A stretch of DNA of 64,000 nucleotides from Sinomonas sp. P10A9 (GCF_041022165.1 NZ_CP163302.1:3906001-3970000), one strand, 5' to 3'; counted from the first letter of the stretch, positions 33,491-42,316 are shown. Notes: a model not told the origin generated them from the sequence alone. Program-made: numbers and translations.

Positions 33491-34690
33491 TCACTCTGCC
33501 GCGGCGAGCTGGCCGCAGGCGCCGTCGATCTCCTTGCCACGCGTGTCGCGCAGAGTCGTGGGGATGCCGTGCGCGCGGAGGGTCTCGATGAACTCCTCCT
33601 GCACGGGCCGCTCGGACGAGGTCCAGATGGAGCCCGGGGTCGGGTTGAGCGGGATCGGGTTCACGTGGACCCACCCGCGTCCGCGCTGGTTGAGCTTCTT
33701 CGCGAGGAGGGCGGCGCGCCAGACGTGGTCGTTCATGTCCTTGATGAGCGCGTACTCAATGCTCACGCGGCGGCCGGTCTTCCGGTAGTACTCGTAGGCG
33801 GCGTCGAGGGCCTCGTCGACCTTCCAGCGGTTGTTGACGGGGATGAGCTCGTCGCGGAGCTCATCGTCCGGCGCGTGGAGGGACAGCGCGAACGTGACCG
33901 GGATGTCCTCGTCCGAGAGCTTGCGGATCGCAGGCACGAGGCCCACGGTCGAGACCGTGATGTTGCGCGCGCTCATGCCCAGGCCCATCGGGACGGGGTC
34001 CACGAAGCGGTGGACGGCGTTCATCACGCGCTTGTAGTTCGCGAGCGGCTCGCCCATGCCCATGAAGACGATGTTGGTGACGCGCTCCTGCTCGTGTTCG
34101 GCAGTGCCCAGCTCCCCGGCAGCGATGAGCCGGTTCGCGGCGACGACCTGGTCCACGATCTCCGCGGTGGACATGTTGCGGGTCAGTCCGGCCTGGCCCG
34201 TGGCGCAGAACGGGCAGTTCATGCCGCAGCCGGCCTGGCTGGACACGCACAGCGTAATGCGGCCCGGATAGCGCATGAGCACGGACTCGACGAGCGCGCC
34301 GTCGAAAAGGCGCCAGAGGAACTTGATCGTGTTGCCGTCGTCCGTCTTGAGACGACGGACCTCGGTCAGCAAGGGCGGGAACAGCTCGCCGACGAGCTCC
34401 TCGCGGCCGGCCTTGGGCAGATCGCTCATGGCCTCGGGATCCGCGGTCCAGTGCTGGAAGTAGTGGGTGCTCAACTGCTTGGCGCGGAACGCCGGCAGGC
34501 CGAGCTCCTTGAGCTTCGCCTGGCGCTCGGGCAGGCTCAGATCCGCGAGGTGCTGAGGCGGCTGCTTGACCCGGGGGGACGCGAACTGGAGCAGCGGGCG
34601 CCCCTCGGGGGTGCGCTGCTGCTCCCAGCCCTCGGCCGTGGGGAGGACCTGAGGACGGGGGGCATCGGGGGAGGCAGGGCTAAAAGTCAT
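33491..34690 (-). CDS. rlmN: 23S rRNA (adenine-2503-C2)-methyltransferase
   Basis: 399 residues from the ATG at 34690; ATGs at 34699 and 34756 are alternatives, with GGAAGG just upstream of 34690. Radical-SAM cluster motif Cys155-x3-Cys159-x2-Cys162 ([11 protein letters not shown]), with [18 protein letters not shown], and a C-terminal Cys that takes part in methyl transfer ([10 protein letters not shown]). It methylates A2503 of 23S rRNA and A37 of some tRNAs. The N-terminal ~45 residues are an actinobacterial extension. Confidence 0.93.
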   Translation of the reverse strand: MTFSPASPDAPRPQVLPTAEGWEQQRTPEGRPLLQFASPRVKQPPQHLADLSLPERQAKLKELGLPAFRAKQLSTHYFQHWTADPEAMSDLPKAGREELVGELFPPLLTEVRRLKTDDGNTIKFLWRLFDGALVESVLMRYPGRITLCVSSQAGCGMNCPFCATGQAGLTRNMSTAEIVDQVVAANRLIAAGELGTAEHEQERVTNIVFMGMGEPLANYKRVMNAVHRFVDPVPMGLGMSARNITVSTVGLVPAIRKLSDEDIPVTFALSLHAPDDELRDELIPVNNRWKVDEALDAAYEYYRKTGRRVSIEYALIKDMNDHVWRAALLAKKLNQRGRGWVHVNPIPLNPTPGSIWTSSERPVQEEFIETLRAHGIPTTLRDTRGKEIDGACGQLAAAE

Positions 34691-34863
34691 CCTTCCCATC
34701 ATTCCATGCCCGTTTGGTCCAGAGCCAATCGGGGCACTATGATTCCGCTCTCCCACGGAACCCGCGCGCCTTGGCGGGGAAGGCCGAGGCCCGCCGGCTC
34801 AGGGCCGCAACCCACGTCAACCCGACAATCGCGGGGACCTCGGGCCACTCAAGGCGCGCTGGC

Positions 34864-36780
34864 TCAGGCGGGGCGGCTCAGGCGCGCCGGGGATGGCGCC
34901 GCCGCCTGCTCCGCATAGAGCCGCGCGTACGCGCCACCGACGGCGAGCAGCTCGGAGTGCGTGCCATGCTCGACGATCCGCCCGTGGTCCACCACGTAGA
35001 TGACGTCCGCGCCGACCACGGTTGAGAGCCGGTGCGCGATCGCGATGGTGGTCCGCCCGTGCGAGGCCGCGTCGAGGGCCTGCTGGACCACGCGCTCGGA
35101 GATGGTGTCGAGCGCGCTCGTGGCCTCGTCGAGCACGAGCACCTCGGGGTCCTTGAGCAGCACGCGCGCAATCGCGATGCGCTGCTTCTCGCCGCCCGAG
35201 AGCCGGTACCCGCGCTCCCCCACCACGGTCTCGTAGCCGTCGGGGAAGGACATGATCGTCTCGTGGATGTTGGCCGCCCGCGCGGCCGTCTCGAGCTCCG
35301 ACTGCGTGGCGTCCACCTTCGCGTAGCGGAGGTTCTCGGCGATGGTGGCGTGGAACAGGTATGTCTCCTGGCTCACCACGCCGATGTGGCTCACGAGGGA
35401 CTCGCGGTCTATGTCCCGCACATCGCGGCCGGCGAACCGGACCGAGCCAGACGTGGCCTCGTAGAAGCGCGGGATGAGGTAGGAGACGGTTGTCTTCCCG
35501 GCCCCGCTGGGCCCAACGAACGCGGCGTACTGGCCCGGCTCGATCGCGAACGAGACGTCGTTGAGGGTGGCCCGCTCCCCGCCGCGCGCGTCCGGGTAAC
35601 GGAACGTCACGCCGTCGAACGCCACCTCGCCCAGGCGCGGCGCCCCCGCGGGGAGGGGAGCGGCGTCGGGCGCGTCCACGATCGCGGGCCGCAGGTCGAG
35701 GTACTCGAAGATCCGCGCGAACAGGGCGCCGGAGGTCTGGAGGTCCAAGGCCACGCGCATGAGCGCAATGAGCGGGAACAGGAGGCGCGCCTGCACGTTC
35801 GTGAAGGCCACGATGGTGCCGGCGGTGATCGCGCCGGTCCCGAGCGGCCCTGCACCGGTCAGCAGCCACCCGGCCACAAGGTAGACGATCGCGGGGATCG
35901 AGGACATGAAGATCGTCACGAGCGCGAAGAAGTACTGCCCGCTCATGGCCTGCCGGATCTGCAGCTTCACGAGGTTCTTGTTCTCGGCGGAATAGCGGCC
36001 GATCTCGTCCGGCTGGCGGTTGAAGCTCTTGGACAGCAGGATCCCCGAGACACTCAGCGACTCCTGGGTGATCGCCGTCATGTCCGAGAGGGATTCCTGG
36101 GTCTTCGTCGCGATCCGGGCCCGCGCCTGCCCCACGCGGCGCTGGGCCACGACGAGGAACGGCATGAGCACCACGGCGATGAGTGTGAGCTGCCAGTTGA
36201 GCGCGATCATCGCCACGAACGCCGCGATGACCGTGACAATGTTGCCGACCACCCCCGAGACGGTGTTGGACAGCACGCTCGCGACGCCGCCCACATCGTT
36301 CTGCAGGCGCGACTGGATCACGCCGGTCTTGGTACGCGTGAAGAAGCTCAGCTCCATGGACTGCAGGTGGCTGAAGAGCTTGACCCGCAGGGTGCCCATG
36401 ACCGAGTTGCCCACGGTCGAGGTGAGGTATGTCTGCCACACGCCGAGAAGGGCGGAAACGACGTACGCCGCGACCATGAAGCCCACGAGCTCCACGAGCC
36501 GCTGCAGGTCGGGTCCGCCGGCCTTCGGGAAGAGCCCCTCGTCGAAGATGCGCTGGGTCAGGAGCGGCGGGGCCACGGACAGCGCAGCCCCGGCCAGCAC
36601 GAGCACCACCGTAAGCGCGAGCGCGAGGCGGTGGGGCACGAATAGCTCCGCGATCCGGCCGAACAGGTGCGGGATGCGGGGCGCCTCGGCGTTGAGCTTC
36701 TTCTGCAGGGCCACATCGCCGCTTGAGATGCGGCCTCCGCGCACCACGGCGCCGGGTCGCCCGCCTGGGTTGTGGGTCAT
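34864..36780 (-). CDS. ABC exporter, fused permease-ATPase
   Basis: 638 residues. Residues ~40-350 are a six-helix ABC exporter membrane domain; the ATPase follows with Walker A GPSGAGKTT, the Q-loop VVSQETYLFHATIAENLRYA, signature LSGGEKQR and Walker B VLVLDEATSALD, then the H-loop IAIAHRLSTV. A homo- or heterodimeric multidrug/lipid-type exporter; the partner half-transporter is not in the window, so homodimer is likely. It lies downstream of the PadR gene, behind two hairpins, and PadR regulators commonly control such exporters. Confidence 0.9.
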   Translation of the reverse strand: MTHNPGGRPGAVVRGGRISSGDVALQKKLNAEAPRIPHLFGRIAELFVPHRLALALTVVLVLAGAALSVAPPLLTQRIFDEGLFPKAGGPDLQRLVELVGFMVAAYVVSALLGVWQTYLTSTVGNSVMGTLRVKLFSHLQSMELSFFTRTKTGVIQSRLQNDVGGVASVLSNTVSGVVGNIVTVIAAFVAMIALNWQLTLIAVVLMPFLVVAQRRVGQARARIATKTQESLSDMTAITQESLSVSGILLSKSFNRQPDEIGRYSAENKNLVKLQIRQAMSGQYFFALVTIFMSSIPAIVYLVAGWLLTGAGPLGTGAITAGTIVAFTNVQARLLFPLIALMRVALDLQTSGALFARIFEYLDLRPAIVDAPDAAPLPAGAPRLGEVAFDGVTFRYPDARGGERATLNDVSFAIEPGQYAAFVGPSGAGKTTVSYLIPRFYEATSGSVRFAGRDVRDIDRESLVSHIGVVSQETYLFHATIAENLRYAKVDATQSELETAARAANIHETIMSFPDGYETVVGERGYRLSGGEKQRIAIARVLLKDPEVLVLDEATSALDTISERVVQQALDAASHGRTTIAIAHRLSTVVGADVIYVVDHGRIVEHGTHSELLAVGGAYARLYAEQAAAPSPARLSRPA

Positions 36781-36799
36781 GGGCCTCCTTCTCCTCCTA

Positions 36800-36832
36800 G
36801 TGTGCGGCCACGGGCCGGGTGTGGCCGCACAC
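36800..36832. terminator. Hairpin between padR and the ABC exporter
   Basis: Perfect 12-bp stem GTGTGCGGCCAC / GTGGCCGCACAC with a 9-nt loop. It lies just upstream of the exporter start (minus strand) and could attenuate read-through from padR. Confidence 0.6.
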
Positions 36833-36871
36833 GGCCCCCGCCGTCGCCGTCTTCACCGACGCCTTCCCCGT

Positions 36872-36903
36872 ACGACGGCGCGGCCGCGGCCTCGCGCCGT
36901 CGT
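36872..36903. terminator. Second hairpin downstream of padR
   Basis: Perfect 11-bp stem ACGACGGCGCG / CGCGCCGTCGT, loop 10 nt, 18 bp after the padR stop. Near-copy of the 11-mer in both arms. Confidence 0.6.
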
Positions 36904-36920
36904 CCTCGCCGGCGGCGGGG

Positions 36921-37580
36921 CTACTCGGCAAGGATCAGGTAGAGGGCCTTGCGGACCTCGTCGATCTTCGCGGCGGCTTGGGCGCGCTGCTCGTCGGTGG
37001 CTGCGGCGCGGAACTGGTGGACCACGCCCATGAACTTGCCGACGCTTTCCATGAACGCATCGGTGGCCTCGCTTCTTCCGGGCGCGGCGTCCCAGGCCTT
37101 GGTCAGCTCGTCGGCGTGGTCCGCGACGTATGTGCGGCCCGCGTCCGTGAGCGTGAACTCGGTCCGCTTGCCCTCGCCCGACTGCTCGACGAGTTCCTCG
37201 TCCACGAGCTGGGACAGCGTCGGGTAGACCGAGCCGGGGCTCGGGCGCCAGACGCCGTTGGTCTTGGCGTTCGCGGCCTGGATGATGCCGTAGCCGGTGA
37301 GCGGCTCCTCGGACAGGAGCGAGAGGATCATGGCCCTCACGTCTCCGCGGCTCGCCCTCCGGCCGCCGCGCGGGCCGAAGCCGGGCGGGAAGCCGTGGCC
37401 GCCGTGACCCGGGCCGAAGCCGTGGCCGCCGAATCCGGGGCCGAAGCCCGGGAACCCGCCTGGGCCGCCCGGGGTGAAGCCGCCGGGGCCGCCCGGGCCG
37501 AAGCCTCGGCGTCCGGGGCCCTGGGGACCGTCGTGGTGGTGCATTGCCTCGTGATGGCAGTGCTCTGGATGTCCGCGCAT
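36921..37580 (-). CDS. PadR-family regulator with His/Gly-rich N-terminal region
   Basis: 219 residues. Residues 78-165 are a PadR winged helix (MILSLLSEEPLTGYGIIQAAN, WRPSPGSVYPTLSQLVDEELVE, FTLTDAGRTYV), followed by a helical dimerisation arm. Residues 1-75 are Gly/Pro/Phe-rich with ten or so His (HPEHCHHEAMHHHDG, then GGFPGFGPGFGGHG repeats), an extension seen in some actinobacterial PadR proteins and possibly metal-binding or disordered. A perfect palindrome 57 bp upstream is a good autoregulatory operator. Likely controls itself and the downstream ABC exporter. Confidence 0.88.
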   Translation of the reverse strand: MRGHPEHCHHEAMHHHDGPQGPGRRGFGPGGPGGFTPGGPGGFPGFGPGFGGHGFGPGHGGHGFPPGFGPRGGRRASRGDVRAMILSLLSEEPLTGYGIIQAANAKTNGVWRPSPGSVYPTLSQLVDEELVEQSGEGKRTEFTLTDAGRTYVADHADELTKAWDAAPGRSEATDAFMESVGKFMGVVHQFRAAATDEQRAQAAAKIDEVRKALYLILAE

Positions 37581-37636
37581 GGTGTTCTCCTTGAATCGAT
37601 AGATGCGTGGGACGGCCCCGATCGGAGCCGATGCTT

Positions 37637-37650
37637 AACGATATATCGTT
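37637..37650. promoter_or_regulatory. PadR operator palindrome
   Basis: AACGATATATCGTT, a perfect 14-bp palindrome, 57-70 bp before the padR start. AT-centred ATAT palindromes of this sort are typical of PadR-family sites. Confidence 0.75.
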
Positions 37651-37679
37651 GAATGTCGGAGAACAAGCCCCTTGTCGCC

Positions 37680-37838
37680 GAGGTCACCCCGTGCAGGGCC
37701 GACGTCACCCCGTGCAGGGCCGAGGTCACCCCGTGCAGGGCCGACGTCACCCCGTGCAGGGCCGAGGTCACCCCGTGCAGGGCCGACGTCACCCCGTGCA
37801 GGGCCGAGGTCACCCCTTTCAGCGCCGACATCGCCCGG
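37680..37838. repeat. Eight-unit 21-bp array with alternating GAGGTC/GACGTC
   Basis: Units start at 37680, 37701, 37722, 37743, 37764, 37785, 37806 and 37827 (the last degenerate). Each is GA(G/C)GTCACCCCGTGCAGG plus 3-4 bp; G and C alternate strictly, giving a 42-bp higher-order repeat. There are no unique spacers, so it is not a CRISPR. It occupies most of the 480-bp gap (37581-38060), in which no gene can be supported. Confidence 0.92.
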
Positions 37839-37976
37839 TGAACCCCGGACCGCCTTCACGACTCCCGACACAACTACTGCCCCAACCCGCGTCTCCTGGG
37901 CGACTACCAAGGAAATGCGGCTCGGGGCAGCACATGAATACTCGGGCGGGCGTGCCACCGGTCTTGACACGCCAAC

Positions 37977-38055
37977 GGGTGACCTCAGCGCCACAAGGGA
38001 TGATCTCGGCCCTGCACGGGGTGATCTCGGCACCACACGGGGTGACGTCGGCGAG
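37977..38055. repeat. Four inverted units of the same 21-bp family
   Basis: Units with GTGACCTC, ATGATCTC, GTGATCTC and GTGACGTC at 37979, 38000, 38021 and 38042, again exactly 21 bp apart but in the opposite orientation to the 37680 array (GGGGTGACGTCGGC is its complement). The two arrays face each other over ~140 bp of unremarkable sequence. Confidence 0.85.
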
Positions 38056-38060
38056 AGGGG

Positions 38061-38540
38061 TTAGGGCTTGATCTTGTGGCGGCTCACGATCGAGAGGCGG
38101 TTGAACGTGTTCATCGAGATGGCCGCCCAACAGAGGGCAGAGAACCGCTCGTCCCCGAGTTCTGCGCGGGCACCGGCGAGGACCGCGACGCGCTCGTCGT
38201 CGTCCGGGAGGAGGGTGACTGCGTCGGCGATGTCGAGTGCAGCACGCTCCAGCACCGTGAAGATACCGGCTTCGCGCCAGGCGGGCAGGACGTTGAGCTT
38301 GCGGACCGGCACCCCCGCCTCGGCGGCCTGGCGCCCGTGGAGATCCAGGCAATAGGTGCAGCGGTTGATCTGCGAGATGCGCAGGCTCAGAAGTTCGACG
38401 ACGTCGCGCGGCAGCCCCGCGGCGTCGGTCGCCTCGTGGACCGTGGTCCGGAAGGCGACGAGCGCCTTCCAGACCTTCGGGTTGGCCTTGTCAAGATAGA
38501 ACGCGGGCTCGTCGTCGAGATCGGGGGCGGAGTTCGTCAT
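38061..38540 (-). CDS. AhpD-like carboxymuconolactone decarboxylase-family protein
   Basis: 159 residues, helical, with the AhpD redox site Cys61-x2-Cys64-x3-His68 in INRCTYCLDLHGR. Such proteins act as thiol peroxidase partners or disulfide reductases; the CMD family name is historical. AFYLDKANPKVWKALVAFRTTV is the standard opening of the alkylhydroperoxidase-like branch. It lies between two repeat arrays, so its regulation is hard to read. Not evidently linked to pobA except by direction. Confidence 0.85.
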   Translation of the reverse strand: MTNSAPDLDDEPAFYLDKANPKVWKALVAFRTTVHEATDAAGLPRDVVELLSLRISQINRCTYCLDLHGRQAAEAGVPVRKLNVLPAWREAGIFTVLERAALDIADAVTLLPDDDERVAVLAGARAELGDERFSALCWAAISMNTFNRLSIVSRHKIKP

Positions 38541-38614
38541 GGACCCATCATGGCGCGCACCGCCGCGCGAGGACTGCAACTCACGACACAGATGCCCCGC
38601 GGGCCTCCCCCGCT

Positions 38615-38695
38615 GTTGCGGGGTCTCTGGCACGCGCTTGAGGGGTCTCCGGTCAGACCAGAGACCCCTCAACGGGGCGCCAGAGACCCCTCAAC
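38615..38695. repeat. Nested inverted GGGGTCTC units
   Basis: Two forward units (GGGGTCTC at 38620 and 38642, 22 bp apart) face two reversed ones (GAGACCCC at 38661 and 38683, 22 bp apart). The inner pair TTGAGGGGTCTC / GAGACCCCTCAA is a perfect 12-bp inverted repeat; the outer 17-bp pair has one mismatch. It could fold into a long hairpin between pobA and the AhpD-like gene and may terminate pobA. Confidence 0.85.
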
Positions 38696-38726
38696 AACGA
38701 AGACGGCGCGGCGTCGCGGGCGCAGG

Positions 38727-39917
38727 CTACTTGGTCGGCCACCCCGTGTAGCACTCGGCAATGTAGGCGCGGCCACGCTCGGACTCGAGCAGCGAGCGGA
38801 GCTCACCGAGCTGGCGGGCACGGAAGAACTCGTGGTTCGTCTCGGTCGGGACGGTGTGCAGGAGCGTCGTCATCCAGTAGGAGAAGTACTGCGCCTTCCA
38901 CACGCGGTCCAGCGCGCGGTCCGAGTAGGTGTCGATCAGCGCGGTCGAACCGGACTTGAAGTACGAGTCGAGGCTCTCGAACAGCAGGCGCATGTCATGC
39001 AGGGCCAGATTGAGGCCCTTGGCACCGGTCGGCGGGACGGTGTGGGCGGCGTCGCCCGCGAGGAACAGGTTGCCGTGGCGCATCGGCGCCTGGACGAACG
39101 AGCGGAACGGCAGCACGACCTTGTCCGTGACGGGCCCCTCCTTGAGCTCGAAGCCGTTGCCGTTGACGCGCAGGCGCAGCTGCTCCCAGATCTGCTCGTC
39201 GGTCCAGTCCGCGGGGTTGGCGGACGGGTCGCACTGGAAGTACATGCGCTGCACCGTGTCGGTACGCTGGCTGATGAGCGCGAAGCCGTGCTCGGAGTTG
39301 GCGTAGATGAGCTCGGGCGAGCTGCGCGGGGCCTCGGTGAGGATGCCGAACCAAGCGAACGGGTACTCGTTGAAGTACGTCTTGCGGCTAGCTTCGGGGA
39401 CCTGGCGGCGGCAGTACGAGCGCGAGCCGTCAGCGCCGACAAGGATCTCTGCGCGCAGCTCGAAGTCCGTGCCCTCGGAGTCCGTGAAGAACACCGAGGG
39501 CTTGCCGAGCAGGTCGTAGACATCGGTGTTGGAGCACGAGTAGCGCACGTCGCCGCCGTCGGCCTCACGGCGCGCTGCGAGGTCGTCGAACACGTCATTC
39601 TGCGGGTAGAGCCACACCGAGCTTCCCGTGAGCCCCTTGAAGTCGATGCGGTGACCCTCGCCGTTGACGCGGAACTCGGTGCCCTCGTGCTCGTGGCCGT
39701 TCCGGAGCACATTGTCCACCCCGGACTGCACGAGCAGGTCCACGCTCCCCGCCTCGAGGATGCCGGCGCGGATCGTCGCCGAGATCTCCGCGCGGGAGCG
39801 GATCTCCACGACCGTGTTGTCGATGCCCGCCTGGTGCAGGAGGTGCGAGAGCATGAGGCCCGCGGGTCCGGCGCCCATGATGGCGACTTGGGTGGTGATG
39901 ACGGTGCGATCGCCCAT
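38727..39917 (-). CDS. pobA: 4-Hydroxybenzoate 3-monooxygenase
   Basis: 396 residues, the normal PHBH length. FAD motif IMGAGPAGLMLSHLLH at 13-28, the DG motif ILVGADGSRSYCRR and the second FAD motif LFLAGDAAHTVPPTGAKGLN. It uses NAD(P)H, FAD and O2 to hydroxylate 4-hydroxybenzoate to protocatechuate. Divergence from an IclR gene across a perfect 17-bp palindrome (40025-40041) indicates regulation. Protocatechuate would enter the lig operon at 55-62 kb; no 3,4-dioxygenase is near. Confidence 0.96.
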   Translation of the reverse strand: MGDRTVITTQVAIMGAGPAGLMLSHLLHQAGIDNTVVEIRSRAEISATIRAGILEAGSVDLLVQSGVDNVLRNGHEHEGTEFRVNGEGHRIDFKGLTGSSVWLYPQNDVFDDLAARREADGGDVRYSCSNTDVYDLLGKPSVFFTDSEGTDFELRAEILVGADGSRSYCRRQVPEASRKTYFNEYPFAWFGILTEAPRSSPELIYANSEHGFALISQRTDTVQRMYFQCDPSANPADWTDEQIWEQLRLRVNGNGFELKEGPVTDKVVLPFRSFVQAPMRHGNLFLAGDAAHTVPPTGAKGLNLALHDMRLLFESLDSYFKSGSTALIDTYSDRALDRVWKAQYFSYWMTTLLHTVPTETNHEFFRARQLGELRSLLESERGRAYIAECYTGWPTK

Positions 39918-40024
39918 GATCGGTCCTTTCAGGAAAATTCGGGAAGAGGGAGCCAGCCGGCGGGATCCGCTGCGGCGTGCGTCTCATTCGAGTGTGACGC
40001 CGCTCGCTCCCCCGCGCGAAGCCA

Positions 40025-40041
40025 ATTCCGTTGAACGGAAT
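40025..40041. promoter_or_regulatory. IclR operator at the pobA promoter
   Basis: ATTCCGTTGAACGGAAT: perfect 8-bp arms around a single G, 108-124 bp before the pobA ATG. The site at 40883-40899 fits the same pattern ATTCC(G/A)TT-N-AA(C/T)GG. Confidence 0.72.
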
Positions 40042-40082
40042 AGCAAGTTCAAACCGAGAGTCGCGCTCCGCCGTCGCGCGCT

Positions 40083-40832
40083 CTACATCCCCGGCGCGCC
40101 GAGCTGACGCCCGATACCCCGCGCAGCCGTCTTCAGGGCCGGCACCAGCTGCTGCATCCGCGCCTCGGCGAGGGGCACGACGACGCCGATCGCCGCCACC
40201 GCGCGCCGCTGGCGGTCGTGGATGGGAACCGCAATTCCCCACGTGTCGGGGTCCACCACTCCGGCGAGCTCGGCGTACCCGTGGCTCGAGGCGGCGGCGA
40301 GGACCTGACGCACGTGGTCGGTGGTGGTCTTGCCGGCCGGATCGCGGAACCGGGCGAGGTAGGCGGCCTGGACGTGGGGCGATTGGGCGGACATGAGGGC
40401 CACGCCCGCCGAGGAGATGTGCACGGGCATGCGGCCGGCCACCTTGGCCCTGTTCGCCACGGATCCGCGGCGCGAGAGGCGTTCGACGAACAGCACGTCG
40501 TCGCCCTGGAGCACCGCGAGATTGACGTTCTGGTTGAGCACCTGATGGATGTCGTCCATGAACGGCAAGGCCGCCTGGCGCAGCACGAGCGTGGGCGAGT
40601 TGCGGTTCACGAGCTCCCACAGGCGCAGGCCCAGCTGCACCTTCCCGCCGGGCGCCTGCTCGAGGAGGCGGTGCTCGGCGAGCTGCCGCACGAGCCGGTG
40701 GGCGCTCGTGAGCGGCAGCCCCGCGCGGGCCGCGAGCTCCCCGAGCGGGAGCGAGCTGACCCCCTCGGGGAACGCCTCGAGGACGCGCACCACGCGGTCC
40801 ACGACCGAGTCGCCCGACTCCGAGTTGGCCAT
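40083..40832 (-). CDS. IclR-family regulator, PobR/PcaU-like
   Basis: 249 residues. N-terminal winged helix (VVDRVVRVLEAFPEGVSSLPLGELAARAGLPLTSAHRLVRQLAEH), then the IclR effector domain (VFFVER-like VLFVERLSRRG, GRMPVHISSAGVALMSAQ). IclR proteins of this sort control pob, pca and other aromatic operons in response to the substrate. Position between pobA and a PcaK-like transporter, with matching palindromes in front of both, supports control of 4-hydroxybenzoate uptake and hydroxylation. Confidence 0.88.
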   Translation of the reverse strand: MANSESGDSVVDRVVRVLEAFPEGVSSLPLGELAARAGLPLTSAHRLVRQLAEHRLLEQAPGGKVQLGLRLWELVNRNSPTLVLRQAALPFMDDIHQVLNQNVNLAVLQGDDVLFVERLSRRGSVANRAKVAGRMPVHISSAGVALMSAQSPHVQAAYLARFRDPAGKTTTDHVRQVLAAASSHGYAELAGVVDPDTWGIAVPIHDRQRRAVAAIGVVVPLAEARMQQLVPALKTAARGIGRQLGAPGM

Positions 40833-40882
40833 GCCGCTCCCCTTCCTCCGCCTCGGCTTTCAGCCCGGCGCGGACCCTCCAG

Positions 40883-40899
40883 ATTCCATTCAATGGTCT
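40883..40899. promoter_or_regulatory. Second IclR operator, between iclR and the PcaK-like gene
   Basis: ATTCCATTCAATGGTCT, the same layout as the pobA-side operator with a weaker right arm; 51 bp before the iclR start and 83 bp before the transporter start, so it can control both. Confidence 0.6.
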
Positions 40900-40981
40900 C
40901 ACGTGCCTGAGATCATACCGATCGGTGATAGAACTCTCACGTCCAGGCACCGCCGTGCCCTCCTTGACCCCCGAGGTAGCA

Positions 40982-42316
40982 ATGTCCACATCCCTCGCCC
41001 GCACCACGGCGATCACGCGTTCCCAGTGGCCTGTCTGGCTCTGCTGGTCCGCGATGGTCCTCGACGGCTTCGACCTCGTGGTTCTCGGAGCAGTGATCCC
41101 CACCCTCCTCAAGTCCCATGAGCTCGGCTTCGACCCCGTCGGCGCAACGCTCGCCGCAACGATCTCCCTCGTCGGCGTGGGCCTGGGCGCGCTGTTCATC
41201 GCACCGCTCTCGGACCGATTCGGCCGGCGCCGCCTGCTCATCGCGTGCGTCGCCTGGTTCTCCGTCTTCACCCTCGCCGTGGTCATCGCGCCCAATGTGG
41301 CCCTGTTCAGCGCATTCCGCCTTCTCGCCGGGCTCGGCCTCGGCGCATGCCTGCCCGCGGCCCTCGCCTACATGGCCGACTACGCCAAGGCCGGCTCCGG
41401 CGCGTCCAACACCACGCGCACCATGACCGGCTACCACGTCGGGGCCGTCGCGACCGCGTTCCTCGCGCTCCTCGTCATCCCGAACTGGCGCGTCATGTTC
41501 ATCGTCGGCGGCGTGGCCGGCCTCGTCCTCGTCCCGTTCCTGTGGGCCAAACTCCCCGAGTCCCTGCCCTCCGCTGCCAGCCCGGCCGCTGAGCCGGCGC
41601 CCGCGACGGGTTCCGCGCACGACGCCGGCGACACGGCGGCGGCGCCCGTCTCACCGGCGGCTGCGGCGACCGCACCGGCGGCCGCGGCGAACGCGCAGGC
41701 AGCCAAGGCCGAGAAGCTCGGCTACCGTAGCCTCCTGCAGAAGCCGTACCCGCTCGTGGCGCTGGGGATCGCCGTGGCCTCGTTCATGGGGCTGCTGCTC
41801 GTGTACGGGCTCAACACCTGGCTGCCGACCCTCATGGCCGAGGCCGGGTACTCGCTGAGCTCGTCGCTCACGCTGCTGCTCGTGCTCAACCTGGGCGCGG
41901 TGGCGGGGCTCGTCCTCGCCGGGTGGCTCGCCGACAGGCACGGCGCGAAGCGCGTGGTGCTGCTGTGGTTCGGCGTCTCGGCGGTGCTCCTCGCGGTGCT
42001 GAGCGTGAAGATGCAGAACGAGATCCTGCTCAACGCGGCCGTGTTCGTCACGGGCGTGTTCGTGTTCAGCGCGCAGGTGCTCGTGTACGCGTGGGTGTCG
42101 CAGATCTTCCCCGCGCACCTGCGGGGCACTGCGCTCGGGTTCTCGGCCGGCGTAGGTCGGCTCGGCGCGATCCTCGGCCCGGCCGTCACCGGCACCCTCG
42201 TGGCACTCGGCATCGCCTATCCGTGGGGCTTCTACGTCTTCGCGGCCGCGGCGGTGCTGGCTGTGCTCGCGCTCGTTGCCGTGCCGCACGTTGTGCAGGG
42301 GCGCAAGGACGCGTAG
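40982..42316 (+). CDS. pcaK: MFS aromatic acid:H+ symporter, PcaK-like
   Basis: 444 residues from the ATG at 40982 (GAGG 6 nt upstream). Twelve membrane segments with the AAHS marks DGFDLVVLGAVIPTLL in TM1 and SDRFGRRRLLIACV in loop 2-3. The loop between TM6 and TM7 is a long Ala/Pro-rich stretch (about 195-245, including SAHDAGD). 4-Hydroxybenzoate or protocatechuate is the expected substrate from the pobA-iclR context. A strong terminator follows. Confidence 0.85.
   Translation: MSTSLARTTAITRSQWPVWLCWSAMVLDGFDLVVLGAVIPTLLKSHELGFDPVGATLAATISLVGVGLGALFIAPLSDRFGRRRLLIACVAWFSVFTLAVVIAPNVALFSAFRLLAGLGLGACLPAALAYMADYAKAGSGASNTTRTMTGYHVGAVATAFLALLVIPNWRVMFIVGGVAGLVLVPFLWAKLPESLPSAASPAAEPAPATGSAHDAGDTAAAPVSPAAAATAPAAAANAQAAKAEKLGYRSLLQKPYPLVALGIAVASFMGLLLVYGLNTWLPTLMAEAGYSLSSSLTLLLVLNLGAVAGLVLAGWLADRHGAKRVVLLWFGVSAVLLAVLSVKMQNEILLNAAVFVTGVFVFSAQVLVYAWVSQIFPAHLRGTALGFSAGVGRLGAILGPAVTGTLVALGIAYPWGFYVFAAAAVLAVLALVAVPHVVQGRKDA

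Noticed and set aside
36921-37580. Ribosomal or collagen-like protein from the Gly-rich stretch
   Set aside because: The C-terminal half is clearly a PadR winged helix in the same frame.
37680-38055. CRISPR array
   Set aside because: Unit is 21 bp with no unique spacers, alternating bases, and no cas genes nearby.
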